From assembly GCA_903862415.1 (NCBI GenBank), contig CAIOYD010000046.1, positions 29,732-93,731 of the forward strand: a DNA stretch of 64,000 bases, in the 5' to 3' direction. Under the pieces are notes generated by a model. That model saw nothing but the letters and a program-made list of their open reading frames with translations. It did not search any database and was not told the origin of the DNA. A program made the position numbers and the translations under genes. This stretch comes from an uncultured Oxalobacteraceae bacterium (GTDB lineage Bacteria; Pseudomonadota; Gammaproteobacteria; Burkholderiales; Burkholderiaceae_D). How positions within the stretch are numbered: position 1 is the stretch's first letter; each line of letters starts with the position of its first letter. Positions 34,165 through 43,413 of the stretch are shown piece after piece.

Positions 34165-35351
34165 GCGACAACTTTCAGATTGTGTATTTGTTGCAATAAA
34201 ACCGCCACCTGGGCGCTGGAGTGCGCGGCCGACAGGGTAACACGCAGCCGTGCGGTTCCTGCTGGTACCGTTGGCGGACGGATAGCCGGCACCCACAGGC
34301 CGGCATCAAACAACTGGGCAGCAAACTGCATGGCACGTTGATTTTCACCCACCACCAGCGGCTGGATCTGGGTATCCGACGCCAGCAAGCGCAGTCCGAC
34401 AGGTGCGTCTCCGATACCGTGCTTAAACTGTCCGATTAGTTGAGCAAGGTGTGCACGCCGCTGTACTCCTTCTGTACCGGTAATGATGTTCAAACTAGTC
34501 AACAAGGCATGCGCTAAGGCGGGAGGGGCGGCGGTGGTATAAATATAAGCGCGCGCTTTTTGAATCAACCATTCAATCACGCTGGCATGCGCGGCGATAA
34601 AAGCACCAGCCACCCCGGCGGCTTTTCCCAGCGTGCCCATGTAAATCAATTTTTTGCTGCGTAAATGCAGATGTTCCAGCACACCGGCACCATGCTCGCC
34701 CAAGACACCAAAACCGTGGGCATCATCCACCACCAACCAGGCCTGATAACGTTCACACAGTGCCAGCATATCGGTCAGCGGCGCAATCACGCCATCCATG
34801 CTGAAGACACTATCGGTGACGACAATTTTAGTTCTGGCCTGACTCTGTTGCAGGGCAATTTCCAGTGCTGCCAGATCCGCATGGGGAAATACCTTGACCG
34901 GACAACGCGCCAGTCTGGCTCCATCGATGAGCGAAGCATGGTTGAGCTGTTCAGAAAAAATTTCCGTCTTGCCCGGGTCGCTCGCGGCCAGACCGGACAG
35001 CACCGCCAGATTGGCCATATAACCGGTACTCAGATAGAGCGCACGGACATCGTCAATACAGGGCGCGAGCATTTCTGCCAGCCGGTCTTCGAGCTGAGCA
35101 TGGGCCCGAGTATGGCCGCTGATCAGATGCGATGCGCCGCTGCCGGCACCATACAAATTCACGCCATCCTGCAGCGCCTGACGAATCTGCGGATGCGCAG
35201 CCAGGCCCAGATAATCATTGCTGCAAAAGGCCAGCATGGCACGGCCATCGACATCGACTTCTGCCGCGCAGGGAGTGGCCGCGACACGGCGGCGGCGACG
35301 TAAGCCCGCGTCAGTCAAAGAGGTGAGCTGTTGTTCAATTAATTCAAGCAT
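34161..35351 (-). CDS. bioF: 8-amino-7-oxononanoate synthase
   Basis: BioF condenses pimeloyl-ACP (or CoA) with alanine using pyridoxal phosphate. The 396-residue protein (ATG 35351, MLELIEQQLTSL) has FCSNDYLGLAAHP, GSGASHLISGHT, VVDDAHGFGVLGEHG and GTLGKAAGVAGA around the PLP Lys. It overlaps the bioA stop by 8 bases and the bioD start by 4. An in-frame TTG at 35357 would add two residues. Confidence 0.96.
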   Translation of the reverse strand: MLELIEQQLTSLTDAGLRRRRRVAATPCAAEVDVDGRAMLAFCSNDYLGLAAHPQIRQALQDGVNLYGAGSGASHLISGHTRAHAQLEDRLAEMLAPCIDDVRALYLSTGYMANLAVLSGLAASDPGKTEIFSEQLNHASLIDGARLARCPVKVFPHADLAALEIALQQSQARTKIVVTDSVFSMDGVIAPLTDMLALCERYQAWLVVDDAHGFGVLGEHGAGVLEHLHLRSKKLIYMGTLGKAAGVAGAFIAAHASVIEWLIQKARAYIYTTAAPPALAHALLTSLNIITGTEGVQRRAHLAQLIGQFKHGIGDAPVGLRLLASDTQIQPLVVGENQRAMQFAAQLFDAGLWVPAIRPPTVPAGTARLRVTLSAAHSSAQVAVLLQQIHNLKVVA

Positions 35352-36669
35352 GCTCAATCACCTGCTCAAACACACTCAGAATACGCTGGCCAAGCAGGGT
35401 AATTTCGGCATCATCCAAAATATAGGGCGGCATTAAATACACGGTATTGCCGATAGGGCGCAATAACAGTTCCTGTTCCAGTGCAGCAGCAAAGAAGCGG
35501 CCGGCAAATCCGGGCTGAACATCCACCACATCGAAGGCCCAGATCATGCCGCGTTGACGGAAATAGCGTACCTGCGGATGCTTTGCCAGAGGTGATAGTG
35601 CGCGGGTGATTTTTTCTGCCCGTATTTGATTATTCACCAGCACATCATCCTGCTCGAAAATTTCCAGCGTCGCCAGTGCCGCACGACAGGCCAGCGGATT
35701 ACCGGTGTACGAGTGCGAATGCAAAAAACCACGTCGCACATCCGGATGATAAAACGCCTGATAAACCGCATCGGTGCTCATCACCAGTGACAATGGCAGA
35801 TAACCGCCACTGATGCCTTTGGACAGACATAAAAAGTCCGGCCAGATGTGTGCCTGCTCACAGGCAAAAAAAGTACCGGTGCGGCCACAGCCGACCGCAA
35901 TTTCATCGGCGATCAAATGGACCTGATAACGATCACACAGTTCGCGCAGTAATTGCAGATACAGCGGATCATGCATGGCAAACCCGGTGGCACACTGCAC
36001 CAGTGGCTCCACAATAATGGCCGCGATCTGCGTGCCGCGTTGAGCAAATAATTGCTCGACCTCGGCAGCTGCTTTTCTGGCCACATCGGCAGCCGTTTCC
36101 CCTTCAACGGCCTGACGTGCATCGGGTGACATTACCACATGAGCGGCGTGAATTAACGGGCCGTAGGCATCACGGAATAACGCCACATCAGTCACGGCCA
36201 GTGCACCGATGGTTTCGCCGTGATAACTGCCTTTGAGGCAAACAAATTCGCGCTTGGCTGGCAGGCCTGAATTACTCCAGCTGTGAAAACTCATTTTAAG
36301 GGCGATTTCTACCGCCGAAGCACCATCAGAGGCATAGAAACAATGTCCTAACGCACCGCCGGTTTTAGCCGCCAGCTTTTCTGACAGGGTAATCACCGGT
36401 TCATGGGTAAAGCCAGCCAGCATGACATGCTCGAGTTTGTCGAGCTGATCTTTGAGAGCGGCATTGATGCGCGGATTGGCATGACCAAACAGATTCACCC
36501 ACCAGGAACTGATGCCGTCGAGATAGCGACGACCATCGGCATCAAATAACCAGGCGCCGCGTCCGTGGCTGATGGGGATGAGTGGCAAATTTTCGTGATG
36601 CTGCATTTGCGTGCACGGATGCCACACATGTTGCAAACTTCGGTCTACCCAGTGACTGTTCGACTTCAA
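35344..36669 (-). CDS. bioA: adenosylmethionine-8-amino-7-oxononanoate transaminase
   Basis: BioA transfers the amino group of S-adenosylmethionine to 8-amino-7-oxononanoate. The 441-residue PLP enzyme shows VWHPCTQMQ and GISSWWVNLFGHANP at the N-terminus (BioA-specific), LIADEIAVGCGRTGTFFACE and CLSKGISGGYLPLS with the PLP Lys. It is the first of four coupled bio genes and follows liuC by 24 bp. bioC and bioH are not in the window. Confidence 0.96.
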   Translation of the reverse strand: MKSNSHWVDRSLQHVWHPCTQMQHHENLPLIPISHGRGAWLFDADGRRYLDGISSWWVNLFGHANPRINAALKDQLDKLEHVMLAGFTHEPVITLSEKLAAKTGGALGHCFYASDGASAVEIALKMSFHSWSNSGLPAKREFVCLKGSYHGETIGALAVTDVALFRDAYGPLIHAAHVVMSPDARQAVEGETAADVARKAAAEVEQLFAQRGTQIAAIIVEPLVQCATGFAMHDPLYLQLLRELCDRYQVHLIADEIAVGCGRTGTFFACEQAHIWPDFLCLSKGISGGYLPLSLVMSTDAVYQAFYHPDVRRGFLHSHSYTGNPLACRAALATLEIFEQDDVLVNNQIRAEKITRALSPLAKHPQVRYFRQRGMIWAFDVVDVQPGFAGRFFAAALEQELLLRPIGNTVYLMPPYILDDAEITLLGQRILSVFEQVIEHA

Positions 36670-36693
36670 GTGATTCCCTTATTCTGATAACGA

Positions 36694-37488
36694 TTAATGC
36701 GACAGCAACAGCCAGTTCGGCTTGCGTTTTTCCAGAAACGCCGCCACGCCTTCGCGACCTTCTACCGAACTGCGGATTTCCGCAATACATTCGGCTGTGT
36801 AAGTCAGTAAATCTTCTTCAATTTCCGCACCGGTCACATCTTCCACCAACCACTTGGCTGCCACTACGGCGTCCGGGCTGTTGCTGACAATGGCTTTCAC
36901 GATACCGGCAACGGTGGCATCGAGCTGATCGGCGGCAACCAGTTCATGCACCATGCCCAGACGATAGCCTTCCTGAGAAGAAAATTTTTCCGCTGTAACA
37001 AAATAACGCCGCGCCGCATTCGCACCCATGGCTTTAATCACGTACGGCGAAATGGTGGCCGGAATTAAACCCAGTTTGACTTCGCTCAAACAAAAGCTGG
37101 CACTGTCGACCACCACGGCAATATCGCAGGCGGTCATCAAACCCAATCCACCGGCATAGCAGTCACCCTGTACTTTGGCGATGACGGGTTTTTGGCAGGA
37201 GTAAATCTGATACAGCATTTCAGCGAGCTGCTGCGCATCGGCGAGATTTTCTTCCGGCGTATACGCTGCCATTTTTTTCATCCAGTTCAAATCGGCACCG
37301 GCACAAAAGGCCGAACCATTGGCCGCGAGCACAATGGCTCTGACCTGATCATTCTGACCAAGCTCAGAAAACACTTCATTGAGTTCCGCAATCACGGTTT
37401 CATTAAAAGCGTTCCTGACGTCGGGACGATTGAGGGTAACGGTGGCCGCACCTTGTGCAATTTCAACCAGGAGAGTCTGATAATTCAT
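36694..37488 (-). CDS. liuC: methylglutaconyl-CoA hydratase (enoyl-CoA hydratase family)
   Basis: A 264-residue crotonase-fold enzyme, expected to hydrate 3-methylglutaconyl-CoA to HMG-CoA in leucine breakdown. Family motifs are VTLNRPDVRNAFNETVI, ANGSAFCAGADLNWMKKM (oxyanion hole 1) and GDCYAGGLGLMTACDIAV (oxyanion hole 2). FCLSEVKLGLIPATISPYV follows and matches the LiuC group. It starts 6 bp after mccB, so carboxylase and hydratase are co-translated. The specific substrate is inferred from the cluster. Confidence 0.92.
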   Translation of the reverse strand: MNYQTLLVEIAQGAATVTLNRPDVRNAFNETVIAELNEVFSELGQNDQVRAIVLAANGSAFCAGADLNWMKKMAAYTPEENLADAQQLAEMLYQIYSCQKPVIAKVQGDCYAGGLGLMTACDIAVVVDSASFCLSEVKLGLIPATISPYVIKAMGANAARRYFVTAEKFSSQEGYRLGMVHELVAADQLDATVAGIVKAIVSNSPDAVVAAKWLVEDVTGAEIEEDLLTYTAECIAEIRSSVEGREGVAAFLEKRKPNWLLLSH

Positions 37489-37494
37489 ACTGCC

Positions 37495-39099
37495 TCACAT
37501 TCTGAATAAGCCAAATTTGGTTTCTTTGATTTCTGCATTCAAGGCCGCCGACAAACCCAGTGCCAGCACCATGCGGGTATCTGCCGGATCGATCACACCA
37601 TCATCCCACAAGCGCGCGCTGGCATAGTAAGGATGGCCCTGATGTTCATACTGTTCTTTAATTGGCTGTTTGAATTGAGCTTCTTCTTCGGCTGACCAGC
37701 TGCCGCCTTTGGCTTCAATCCCATCTCGCCTTACGGTAGCCAGTACACTCGCAGCCTGCTCACCACCCATGACCGAAATACGCGCATTCGGCCACATCCA
37801 CAAAAAACGCGGAGAAAATGCCCGGCCGCACATGCCGTAGTTTCCGGCTCCAAAACTGCCGCCAATAATCACGGTAAATTTAGGCACTGCAGCGGTCGCA
37901 ACGGCCGTCACCATCTTGGCACCATTGCGGGCAATACCTTCATTTTCATATTTGCGTCCCACCATAAAGCCGGTAATGTTTTGCAAAAACACCAGCGGGA
38001 TTTTACGCTGACAGCACAGTTCAATAAAATGTGTACCCTTGAGTGCTGACTCAGAAAACAAAATTCCGTTATTGGCAATAATGCCGACCGGCATACCGTG
38101 AATGTGAGCAAAGCCACATACCAGCGTCGTGCCATAACGTGCTTTGAATTCATCAAACAGACTGCCATCGACCACACGGGCAATCACTTCGCGCACATCA
38201 AACGGTTTGCGGGTATCCGCCGGAATCACGCCATACAATTCATGCGCCGGATAAGCTGGTTCCTGTGCTTCTTTTAGGCACAACTGCTGTGGTTTTTTAC
38301 GATTCAGATTCGACACGATGGTACGCGCCAGTGACAGCGCATGCATATCATTTTGCGCCAGATGATCCACCACACCAGAAAGTCTGGTATGCACATCACC
38401 ACCACCGAGTTCTTCGGCACTGACCACTTCACCAGTTGCGGCTTTAACTAAAGGCGGGCCACCCAGAAAAATCGTGCCCTGATTTTTCACAATAATCGAT
38501 TCGTCACTCATCGCCGGAACATAAGCGCCACCGGCGGTACAGGAACCCATGACCACGGCGATTTGCGGAATTCCCTGAGCAGATAGATTAGCCTGATTAA
38601 AAAAAATCCGGCCAAAATGATCCCGATCCGGAAACACATCTTCCTGATTGGGCAGATTGGCACCACCACTGTCGACCAGATACACACAGGGTAAATTATT
38701 TTGTTCGGCAATTTCCTGTGCACGTACATGCTTTTTCACGGTCAGCGGATAATACGTCCCGCCCTTAACGGTAGCATCATTACAGACAATCACACATTCC
38801 TGCCCGGCGATCCGGCCGATACCGGTAATCACTCCGGCGCAGGGGGCGTCATTATTGTACATAGCATAGGCAGCGAGCTGAGAAAATTCCAGGAACGGAG
38901 TTCCTGGATCGAGCAGCTGCTGCACCCGGTCACGGGGCAAGAGCTTTCCCCGCGCCAGATGCTTACGACGTGCCTCGTCGCCACCACCGAGCATGATTTT
39001 TTCAATCTGGCTTTTCAAATCGTCGACCACCACCTGCATGGCAGCGACGTTGGCTTTAAACTCTTCTGAGCGCGGTGCCAGTTTGGATTCTAGTTTCAT
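37495..39099 (-). CDS. liuB: methylcrotonyl-CoA carboxylase beta subunit (carboxyltransferase)
   Basis: The 534-residue carboxyltransferase subunit of 3-methylcrotonyl-CoA carboxylase. Landmarks include [56 protein letters not shown] and [20 protein letters not shown], all typical of MCC beta and distinct from propionyl-CoA carboxylase beta. It acts with the biotin subunit at 30265-32262, which is unusually separated from it by liuC and bioA-F-D-B. It lies 6 bp upstream of liuC and 23 bp downstream of the YchJ-like gene. Confidence 0.95.
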   Translation of the reverse strand: MKLESKLAPRSEEFKANVAAMQVVVDDLKSQIEKIMLGGGDEARRKHLARGKLLPRDRVQQLLDPGTPFLEFSQLAAYAMYNNDAPCAGVITGIGRIAGQECVIVCNDATVKGGTYYPLTVKKHVRAQEIAEQNNLPCVYLVDSGGANLPNQEDVFPDRDHFGRIFFNQANLSAQGIPQIAVVMGSCTAGGAYVPAMSDESIIVKNQGTIFLGGPPLVKAATGEVVSAEELGGGDVHTRLSGVVDHLAQNDMHALSLARTIVSNLNRKKPQQLCLKEAQEPAYPAHELYGVIPADTRKPFDVREVIARVVDGSLFDEFKARYGTTLVCGFAHIHGMPVGIIANNGILFSESALKGTHFIELCCQRKIPLVFLQNITGFMVGRKYENEGIARNGAKMVTAVATAAVPKFTVIIGGSFGAGNYGMCGRAFSPRFLWMWPNARISVMGGEQAASVLATVRRDGIEAKGGSWSAEEEAQFKQPIKEQYEHQGHPYYASARLWDDGVIDPADTRMVLALGLSAALNAEIKETKFGLFRM

Positions 39100-39122
39100 G
39101 ATTCTGCAATTCGTTTTTAGAC

Positions 39123-39500
39123 TTAGTTGGAAATAACACCATCCAGATAAAGCCAGCGTTCGTTTTCACAAACAAAACGGCTGGTTTCATGCAGACGATG
39201 CGCCCGCCCGTTGAGTTTGTATCTGGCGATAAATTCTACTGTGGCAGTTGACAGTTGCTGCTGATGTGACACTATCTGCAAACCTATCCACTGGCAGAGT
39301 TCGATTTTTTCCTGCGGCGGGCGAGTATCCGGATGCCAGCTGGCCTGAATATAAGCCTCATCACAGCGCACATAAGCGCTGTAACGTGAACGCATCAATG
39401 CCAATGCATCCGGCGCCGTGGCAGCACCGGAGTGGAAGCGGAAGCAACAGGCTGCATAGTCGCTGCCGCTGTCACAGGGGCAGGCTTCAGATTTTGCCAT
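39123..39500 (-). CDS. ychJ: YchJ-family SEC-C motif protein
   Basis: A 125-residue protein with an N-terminal SEC-C zinc motif [14 protein letters not shown], then the YchJ core [23 protein letters not shown] and [17 protein letters not shown], a cystatin/NTF2-like domain. The family (UPF0225) has no established function; the SEC-C motif usually binds zinc and contacts proteins. It overlaps the start region of the upstream DsbA-like isomerase gene by 14 bases and is placed inside the catabolic cluster. Confidence 0.9.
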   Translation of the reverse strand: MAKSEACPCDSGSDYAACCFRFHSGAATAPDALALMRSRYSAYVRCDEAYIQASWHPDTRPPQEKIELCQWIGLQIVSHQQQLSTATVEFIARYKLNGRAHRLHETSRFVCENERWLYLDGVISN

Positions 39501-40092
39501 TTTTTAAATGCGCTTCGAGCTGATCAAAACGATCAAAGCCCCAGAACGGCTCCTCATCAACGATCATAAAAGGCGAACCAAATACACCGTGTTCAATGGC
39601 TGAATCCACCTGCAGTTTTAACTGTTCCTTGATTTCCGGGGTCGCCGTCGCCTGTGTTAGCGCAGCTGCATCAAAGCCGCAATTGGTGGCAATTTGCGCG
39701 AGCTGCAGAGCGTCACCGATATTAACGCCATCCACAAAATACGCCTGATACACCGCTTTGACAAACTTGCCTGCGCTGTCCTGCCCCTGCGTATTAATAA
39801 GCCACAATACTGCACGCGCTGCCAAATGGGTAGCCAACGGAAAAATCGCCGGCATGGCAAACGGAATATGATGAAAGCGTGCCGTGCGCACCAGATCATG
39901 CGCTGAATATTTCCCCTTAAGCGGAATTTGTATTAATGGCTGACATTCGGTGATTTTAAAAATCGCGCCCAGCAATACCGGATGCCATTCCACCTTGCGC
40001 TGATATTTTCCAGCCAGCGCCTCAATGTGCATGGCAGCAAAATAACCATACGGGGAAGAAAAATCAAAATAAAAGTGCAGCGGTGCTTGCAT
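39487..40092 (-). CDS. 2-hydroxychromene-2-carboxylate isomerase family protein
   Basis: A 201-residue GST-kappa/DsbA-fold protein. It starts LHFYFDFSSPYGYFAAMHIE with the Ser (SSPYGY) that replaces the DsbA cysteine and contacts glutathione in HCCA isomerases, and ends GVFGSPFMIVDEEPFWGFDR. In naphthalene pathways these enzymes isomerise 2-hydroxychromene-2-carboxylate using glutathione. No aromatic catabolic genes are near, so the substrate here is open; a role in acyl or detoxification chemistry is possible. Overlaps ychJ by 14 bases. Confidence 0.9.
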   Translation of the reverse strand: MQAPLHFYFDFSSPYGYFAAMHIEALAGKYQRKVEWHPVLLGAIFKITECQPLIQIPLKGKYSAHDLVRTARFHHIPFAMPAIFPLATHLAARAVLWLINTQGQDSAGKFVKAVYQAYFVDGVNIGDALQLAQIATNCGFDAAALTQATATPEIKEQLKLQVDSAIEHGVFGSPFMIVDEEPFWGFDRFDQLEAHLKNGKI

Positions 40093-40151
40093 GATTTCCT
40101 CTGATAATGTGAGTTATGGATAAGACTTAATTTAACTATTCGGCTCTTTGC

Positions 40152-40252
40152 GACGTCGTTCCCGCATGTTTTTGGCGGGAATCCAGTGTCGTTACACTGC
40201 TATTTGCAACGAAAACCAGATTCCCTCCTAAAGCTGCGAGAATGACGATGTT
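40152..40252. repeat. pair of inverted REP-like elements
   Basis: A hairpin TTCCCGC (40159-40165) / GCGGGAA (40175-40181) sits in GTCGTTCCCGC...GGCGGGAATCCAG. A diverged copy in opposite orientation (CCAGATTCCC...GCGAGAATGACG, 40217-40247) follows. This is the layout of REP-type repeats of the form CATTCCCGC-GCGGGAATCC found between genes in betaproteobacteria. It separates the acyl-CoA dehydrogenase gene from the HCCA isomerase gene and may split the transcript. Confidence 0.7.
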
Positions 40253-40299
40253 GAGGCCTGAATATTAAAATGCATTGCTTATCCATAACTGAGGTTCTG

Positions 40300-41436
40300 T
40301 TAAATTTGCGCCAGAGCGCGGCCAATAATAATTTTCTGAATGTCCGAAGTACCTTCATAAATCTGACAGACACGCACATCACGATAAATCCGCTCTACCG
40401 GGAAATCGCTGACATAACCGTAACCGCCATGCACCTGAATCGCATCCGAACACACTTTTTCTGCCATTTCAGAAGCGAACAGTTTCGCCATGGCTGCTTC
40501 TTTCAGACATGGCAAACCGGCATCTTTCATACTGGCCGCATGCCAGATCAACTGACGGGCAGCTTCGATCTGTGTTGCCATATCAGCGAGCCGGAACTGC
40601 ACGGCCTGATGTTCAAAAATCGGCTTGCCAAAACTCTCACGCTGTTTGGCATAACTCAGTGCCGCTTCAAATGCCGCCCGCGCCATACCGACTGATTGAG
40701 AAGCAATCCCGATACGTCCACCTTCGAGGCCAGAAAGTGCAATCTTGTAACCCTGACCTTCCGCGCCGATCAGATTGGCTACCGGAATGCGGCAGTTTTC
40801 GAATAAAATCTGCGCCGTATCCGAAGAATGCTGACCCAACTTATCTTCCAGACTGGCGACAATGTAACCCGGTGTTGTTGTCGGCACCCAAAACGCGCTG
40901 ATACCTTTTTTCCCGGCCGCCTTGTCCGTGACCGCCATGACAATGGCGACATCGGCGTATTTACCGCTGGTGATAAACTGCTTCACACCGTTAATCACAT
41001 ACTCATCACCATCACGGACAGCGGTGGTGCGCAGAGCACCGGCATCGCTGCCGACATGCGGCTCGGTCAGACAAAATGCCCCCAGCATTTTCCCCTGAGC
41101 CAAGGGTGTGAGCCATTGCTGTTTTTGTTCATCATTCGCATACATCATGGCAATGGAACAAACCGGACAGTTGTTGACCGAAATCACCGTCGAAGTGCCA
41201 CCATCACCGGCGGCAATTTCTTCCAGCACCAGAGCCAGCGACAGATAATCCAGACCGGCACCGCCCCATTGTTCCGGCACCGCCACACCATACACACCGA
41301 GTTCGGCCAGCTGACGTAATTCTTCCTGTGGAAAATGATGTTCCTTATCCCAGCGTGCCGCATTCGGCGCCAGACGTTCCTGCGAAAATTCGCGTAACGC
41401 TTCACGGATCATTTTATGTTCTGAATTGAGTATCAT
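40300..41436 (-). CDS. acyl-CoA dehydrogenase
   Basis: A 378-residue FAD enzyme from ATG 41436 (MILNSEHKMIREALREF); an open frame reaching 41649 overlaps the SDR gene and is rejected. It has the family motifs AFCLTEPHVGSDAGALRT (FAD binding), ALSGLEGGRIGIASQSVG, QVHGGYGYVSDFPVERIYRD and QIYEGTSDIQKIII with the usual catalytic Glu. Length and sequence style match short/branched-chain acyl-CoA dehydrogenases. It may act on 2-methylbutyryl- or isobutyryl-CoA beside ivd; the exact chain specificity is uncertain. A SDR gene lies 16 bp upstream. Confidence 0.92.
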   Translation of the reverse strand: MILNSEHKMIREALREFSQERLAPNAARWDKEHHFPQEELRQLAELGVYGVAVPEQWGGAGLDYLSLALVLEEIAAGDGGTSTVISVNNCPVCSIAMMYANDEQKQQWLTPLAQGKMLGAFCLTEPHVGSDAGALRTTAVRDGDEYVINGVKQFITSGKYADVAIVMAVTDKAAGKKGISAFWVPTTTPGYIVASLEDKLGQHSSDTAQILFENCRIPVANLIGAEGQGYKIALSGLEGGRIGIASQSVGMARAAFEAALSYAKQRESFGKPIFEHQAVQFRLADMATQIEAARQLIWHAASMKDAGLPCLKEAAMAKLFASEMAEKVCSDAIQVHGGYGYVSDFPVERIYRDVRVCQIYEGTSDIQKIIIGRALAQI

Positions 41437-41452
41437 AGTGTGTGCTGATGCA

Positions 41453-42121
41453 CTACCAGGTAAGTTGACTGCCGTCGTAATTAAAAAAACGTCCGTTATC
41501 GGCAACGCTGCGCTGTGCAATCGTGGCTCGGATACCGGCTGCACTTTGCTGCACTGACAAAGGTGCTTGGTCGCCGCCCATCCCGGTACGTACCCAACCG
41601 GGATGCATGGCGATACTGACCATCTCCGGATAACTGAGCGCCACATCAAGCAGCACTGAATTCAACGCAGCCTTACTGGCGCGATACAGCCAGGAACTGG
41701 CATCGGTACGCATCGACAGCGAACCCATGGCAGAAGAAATCACCGCCAGCCGGCCATGACGTTCGTTAACCATCGGCGCCACAATCGGCAACAGCCGCAT
41801 GGCAGCCAACACATTGGTTTGCATTACCAGATTGAATTCTTCTGCGCCCGGCGCAGTCAGCCCACTGGTACGCGAACCCAGTACACCGGCATTCAAAATC
41901 GCTACTTCGATTTTTTCATCATCCAACCGCCAGCCCAACGCGGCGCAATCATTTAAATCGAGCACATCCAGCAACAGCGGGTGCGCACCCAGTGCCGAGA
42001 GTTTTTCCATATCGGCACTGGTGCGCGCCGTCGCCAGCACCCGCCAGCCGCCAGCCAGATATTCCTGCGCCAGGGCAAAGCCTATGCCGCGTGAAGCGCC
42101 TATGATTAATGCTGTGCTCAT
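41453..42121 (-). CDS. short-chain dehydrogenase/reductase
   Basis: A 222-residue SDR. The NAD(P) site is TALIIGASRGIG (3-14), LNAGVLG corresponds to NNAG, and the catalytic Tyr and Lys are in SWLYRASKAALNS (YxxxK). The Ser is in AVISSAMGSL. The PGWVRTGMGG end is typical of the carbonyl-reductase-like (CsgA/YciK-like) group. It could oxidise a hydroxyacyl or reduce a carbonyl in the branched-chain pathways; the substrate is not evident. It is the first gene after the thiolase terminator and 16 bp before the acyl-CoA dehydrogenase gene. Confidence 0.92.
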   Translation of the reverse strand: MSTALIIGASRGIGFALAQEYLAGGWRVLATARTSADMEKLSALGAHPLLLDVLDLNDCAALGWRLDDEKIEVAILNAGVLGSRTSGLTAPGAEEFNLVMQTNVLAAMRLLPIVAPMVNERHGRLAVISSAMGSLSMRTDASSWLYRASKAALNSVLLDVALSYPEMVSIAMHPGWVRTGMGGDQAPLSVQQSAAGIRATIAQRSVADNGRFFNYDGSQLTW

Positions 42122-42148
42122 AATCTGCTTATGCTGAATGTCGGAATT

Positions 42149-42181
42149 AAAAAAACACAGGTGAGCAAATACCCACCTGTG
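42149..42181 (-). terminator. rho-independent terminator after the thiolase gene
   Basis: On the minus strand, the stem CACAGGTG / CACCTGTG (42174-42181 with 42156-42163) is followed by seven T. It lies 16 bp past the thiolase stop and separates the liuR-ivd-aceK-thiolase unit from the SDR gene onward. Confidence 0.85.
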
Positions 42182-42197
42182 CGTTCAGACGACTGGC

Positions 42198-43391
42198 TTA
42201 CACCAATTCAATCGCCATCGCCGTACCTTCACCGCCTCCGATACAGAGTGTCGCAACACCGCGTTTTAAACCGCGTTTTTGCAGCGCACCGATCAGGGTA
42301 CAAATAATACGGGCACCAGATGCGCCGATAGGATGGCCAAGAGCGCAGGCACCGCCATGCACATTAACTTTGCTGTGTGGAATATCAAATTCACGCATCG
42401 CAGCCATAGGCACGGTAGCAAACGCTTCATTGATTTCGAACAAATCCACATCCTTGACCGACCAGCCGGTTTTTTTAAACAACTTTTGCATCGCGCCCAC
42501 CGGTGCTGTGGTGAACCAGTTCGGTTCCTGCGCATGCGTAGCATGACCCACCACCCGTGCAAGAATTTTGCAGCCGAGTTTTTTGGCCGTTTCTTCACTC
42601 ATCATGACCAATGCGGCTGCGCCATCATTAATGGAAGAAGAAGAAGCCGCAGTAATAGTGCCATCCTTTTTAAACGCCGGTTTCAAGGCTGGAATTTTAT
42701 CCAGTTTGGCTTTGAGCGGACCTTCATCCTTGTCGATCACCACATCACCGGCACGTCCCTTGACTGTTACCGGAGCGATTTCCCAGGCAAACGAACCATC
42801 GGCAGTCGCTGCCTGAGCACGCTTGACCGATTCAATGGCAAACGCATCCTGCTCTTCACGGCTGAAATTGTATTTGGCTGAACATTCTTCTGCGAATGTC
42901 CCCATGGAACGACCACCACCGGTTTTTTCATCGCGGCTGTAAGCATCTTCCAAACCATCGAGCATCATGTGATCCAGAACCTGACCGTGACCAATACGGA
43001 AGCCACCGCGTGCCTTGGGCAATAAATAAGGGGCATTGGTCATGGATTCCATCCCGCCAGCAACGACTACCTGATTGGTGCCTGCCAGAATCGAATCATG
43101 CGCCATCATCGCGGCCTTCATGGCAGAACCGCACATTTTCGATAACGTTACTGCCCCAACCGACATCGGCAAACCCGCTGCCAGTGTTGCCTGACGCGCT
43201 GGCGCCTGTCCCTGACCTGCCATTAAGCAGTTACCAAACAACACTTCATCCACGAGTTCTGGATTCACACCAGCGCGCTCAAGCGCCGCTTTAATGGCGA
43301 CCGCACCTAACTGACTTGCTGTTACCGAAGAAAAATCACCTTGAAATGCACCCATTGGTGTGCGCGCTGCGCCAACAATTACAATGTTCAT
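42198..43391 (-). CDS. acetyl-CoA C-acetyltransferase (thiolase)
   Basis: A 397-residue thiolase from ATG 43391, with GGAG upstream; the longer frame runs into aceK. It has the active-site Cys87 (LSKMCGSAMKA), GGMESMTNAPYLLPKARGG, HGGACALGHPIGASGAR (catalytic His) and CIGGGEGTAMA (second Cys). It interconverts acetoacetyl-CoA and two acetyl-CoA, completing leucine degradation after acetoacetate is activated, or serves beta-oxidation. It lies 22 bp downstream of aceK and is closed by a strong terminator. Confidence 0.94.
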   Translation of the reverse strand: MNIVIVGAARTPMGAFQGDFSSVTASQLGAVAIKAALERAGVNPELVDEVLFGNCLMAGQGQAPARQATLAAGLPMSVGAVTLSKMCGSAMKAAMMAHDSILAGTNQVVVAGGMESMTNAPYLLPKARGGFRIGHGQVLDHMMLDGLEDAYSRDEKTGGGRSMGTFAEECSAKYNFSREEQDAFAIESVKRAQAATADGSFAWEIAPVTVKGRAGDVVIDKDEGPLKAKLDKIPALKPAFKKDGTITAASSSSINDGAAALVMMSEETAKKLGCKILARVVGHATHAQEPNWFTTAPVGAMQKLFKKTGWSVKDVDLFEINEAFATVPMAAMREFDIPHSKVNVHGGACALGHPIGASGARIICTLIGALQKRGLKRGVATLCIGGGEGTAMAIELV

Positions 43392-43413
43392 ACTATTCTC
43401 CAAATAATGCAGA

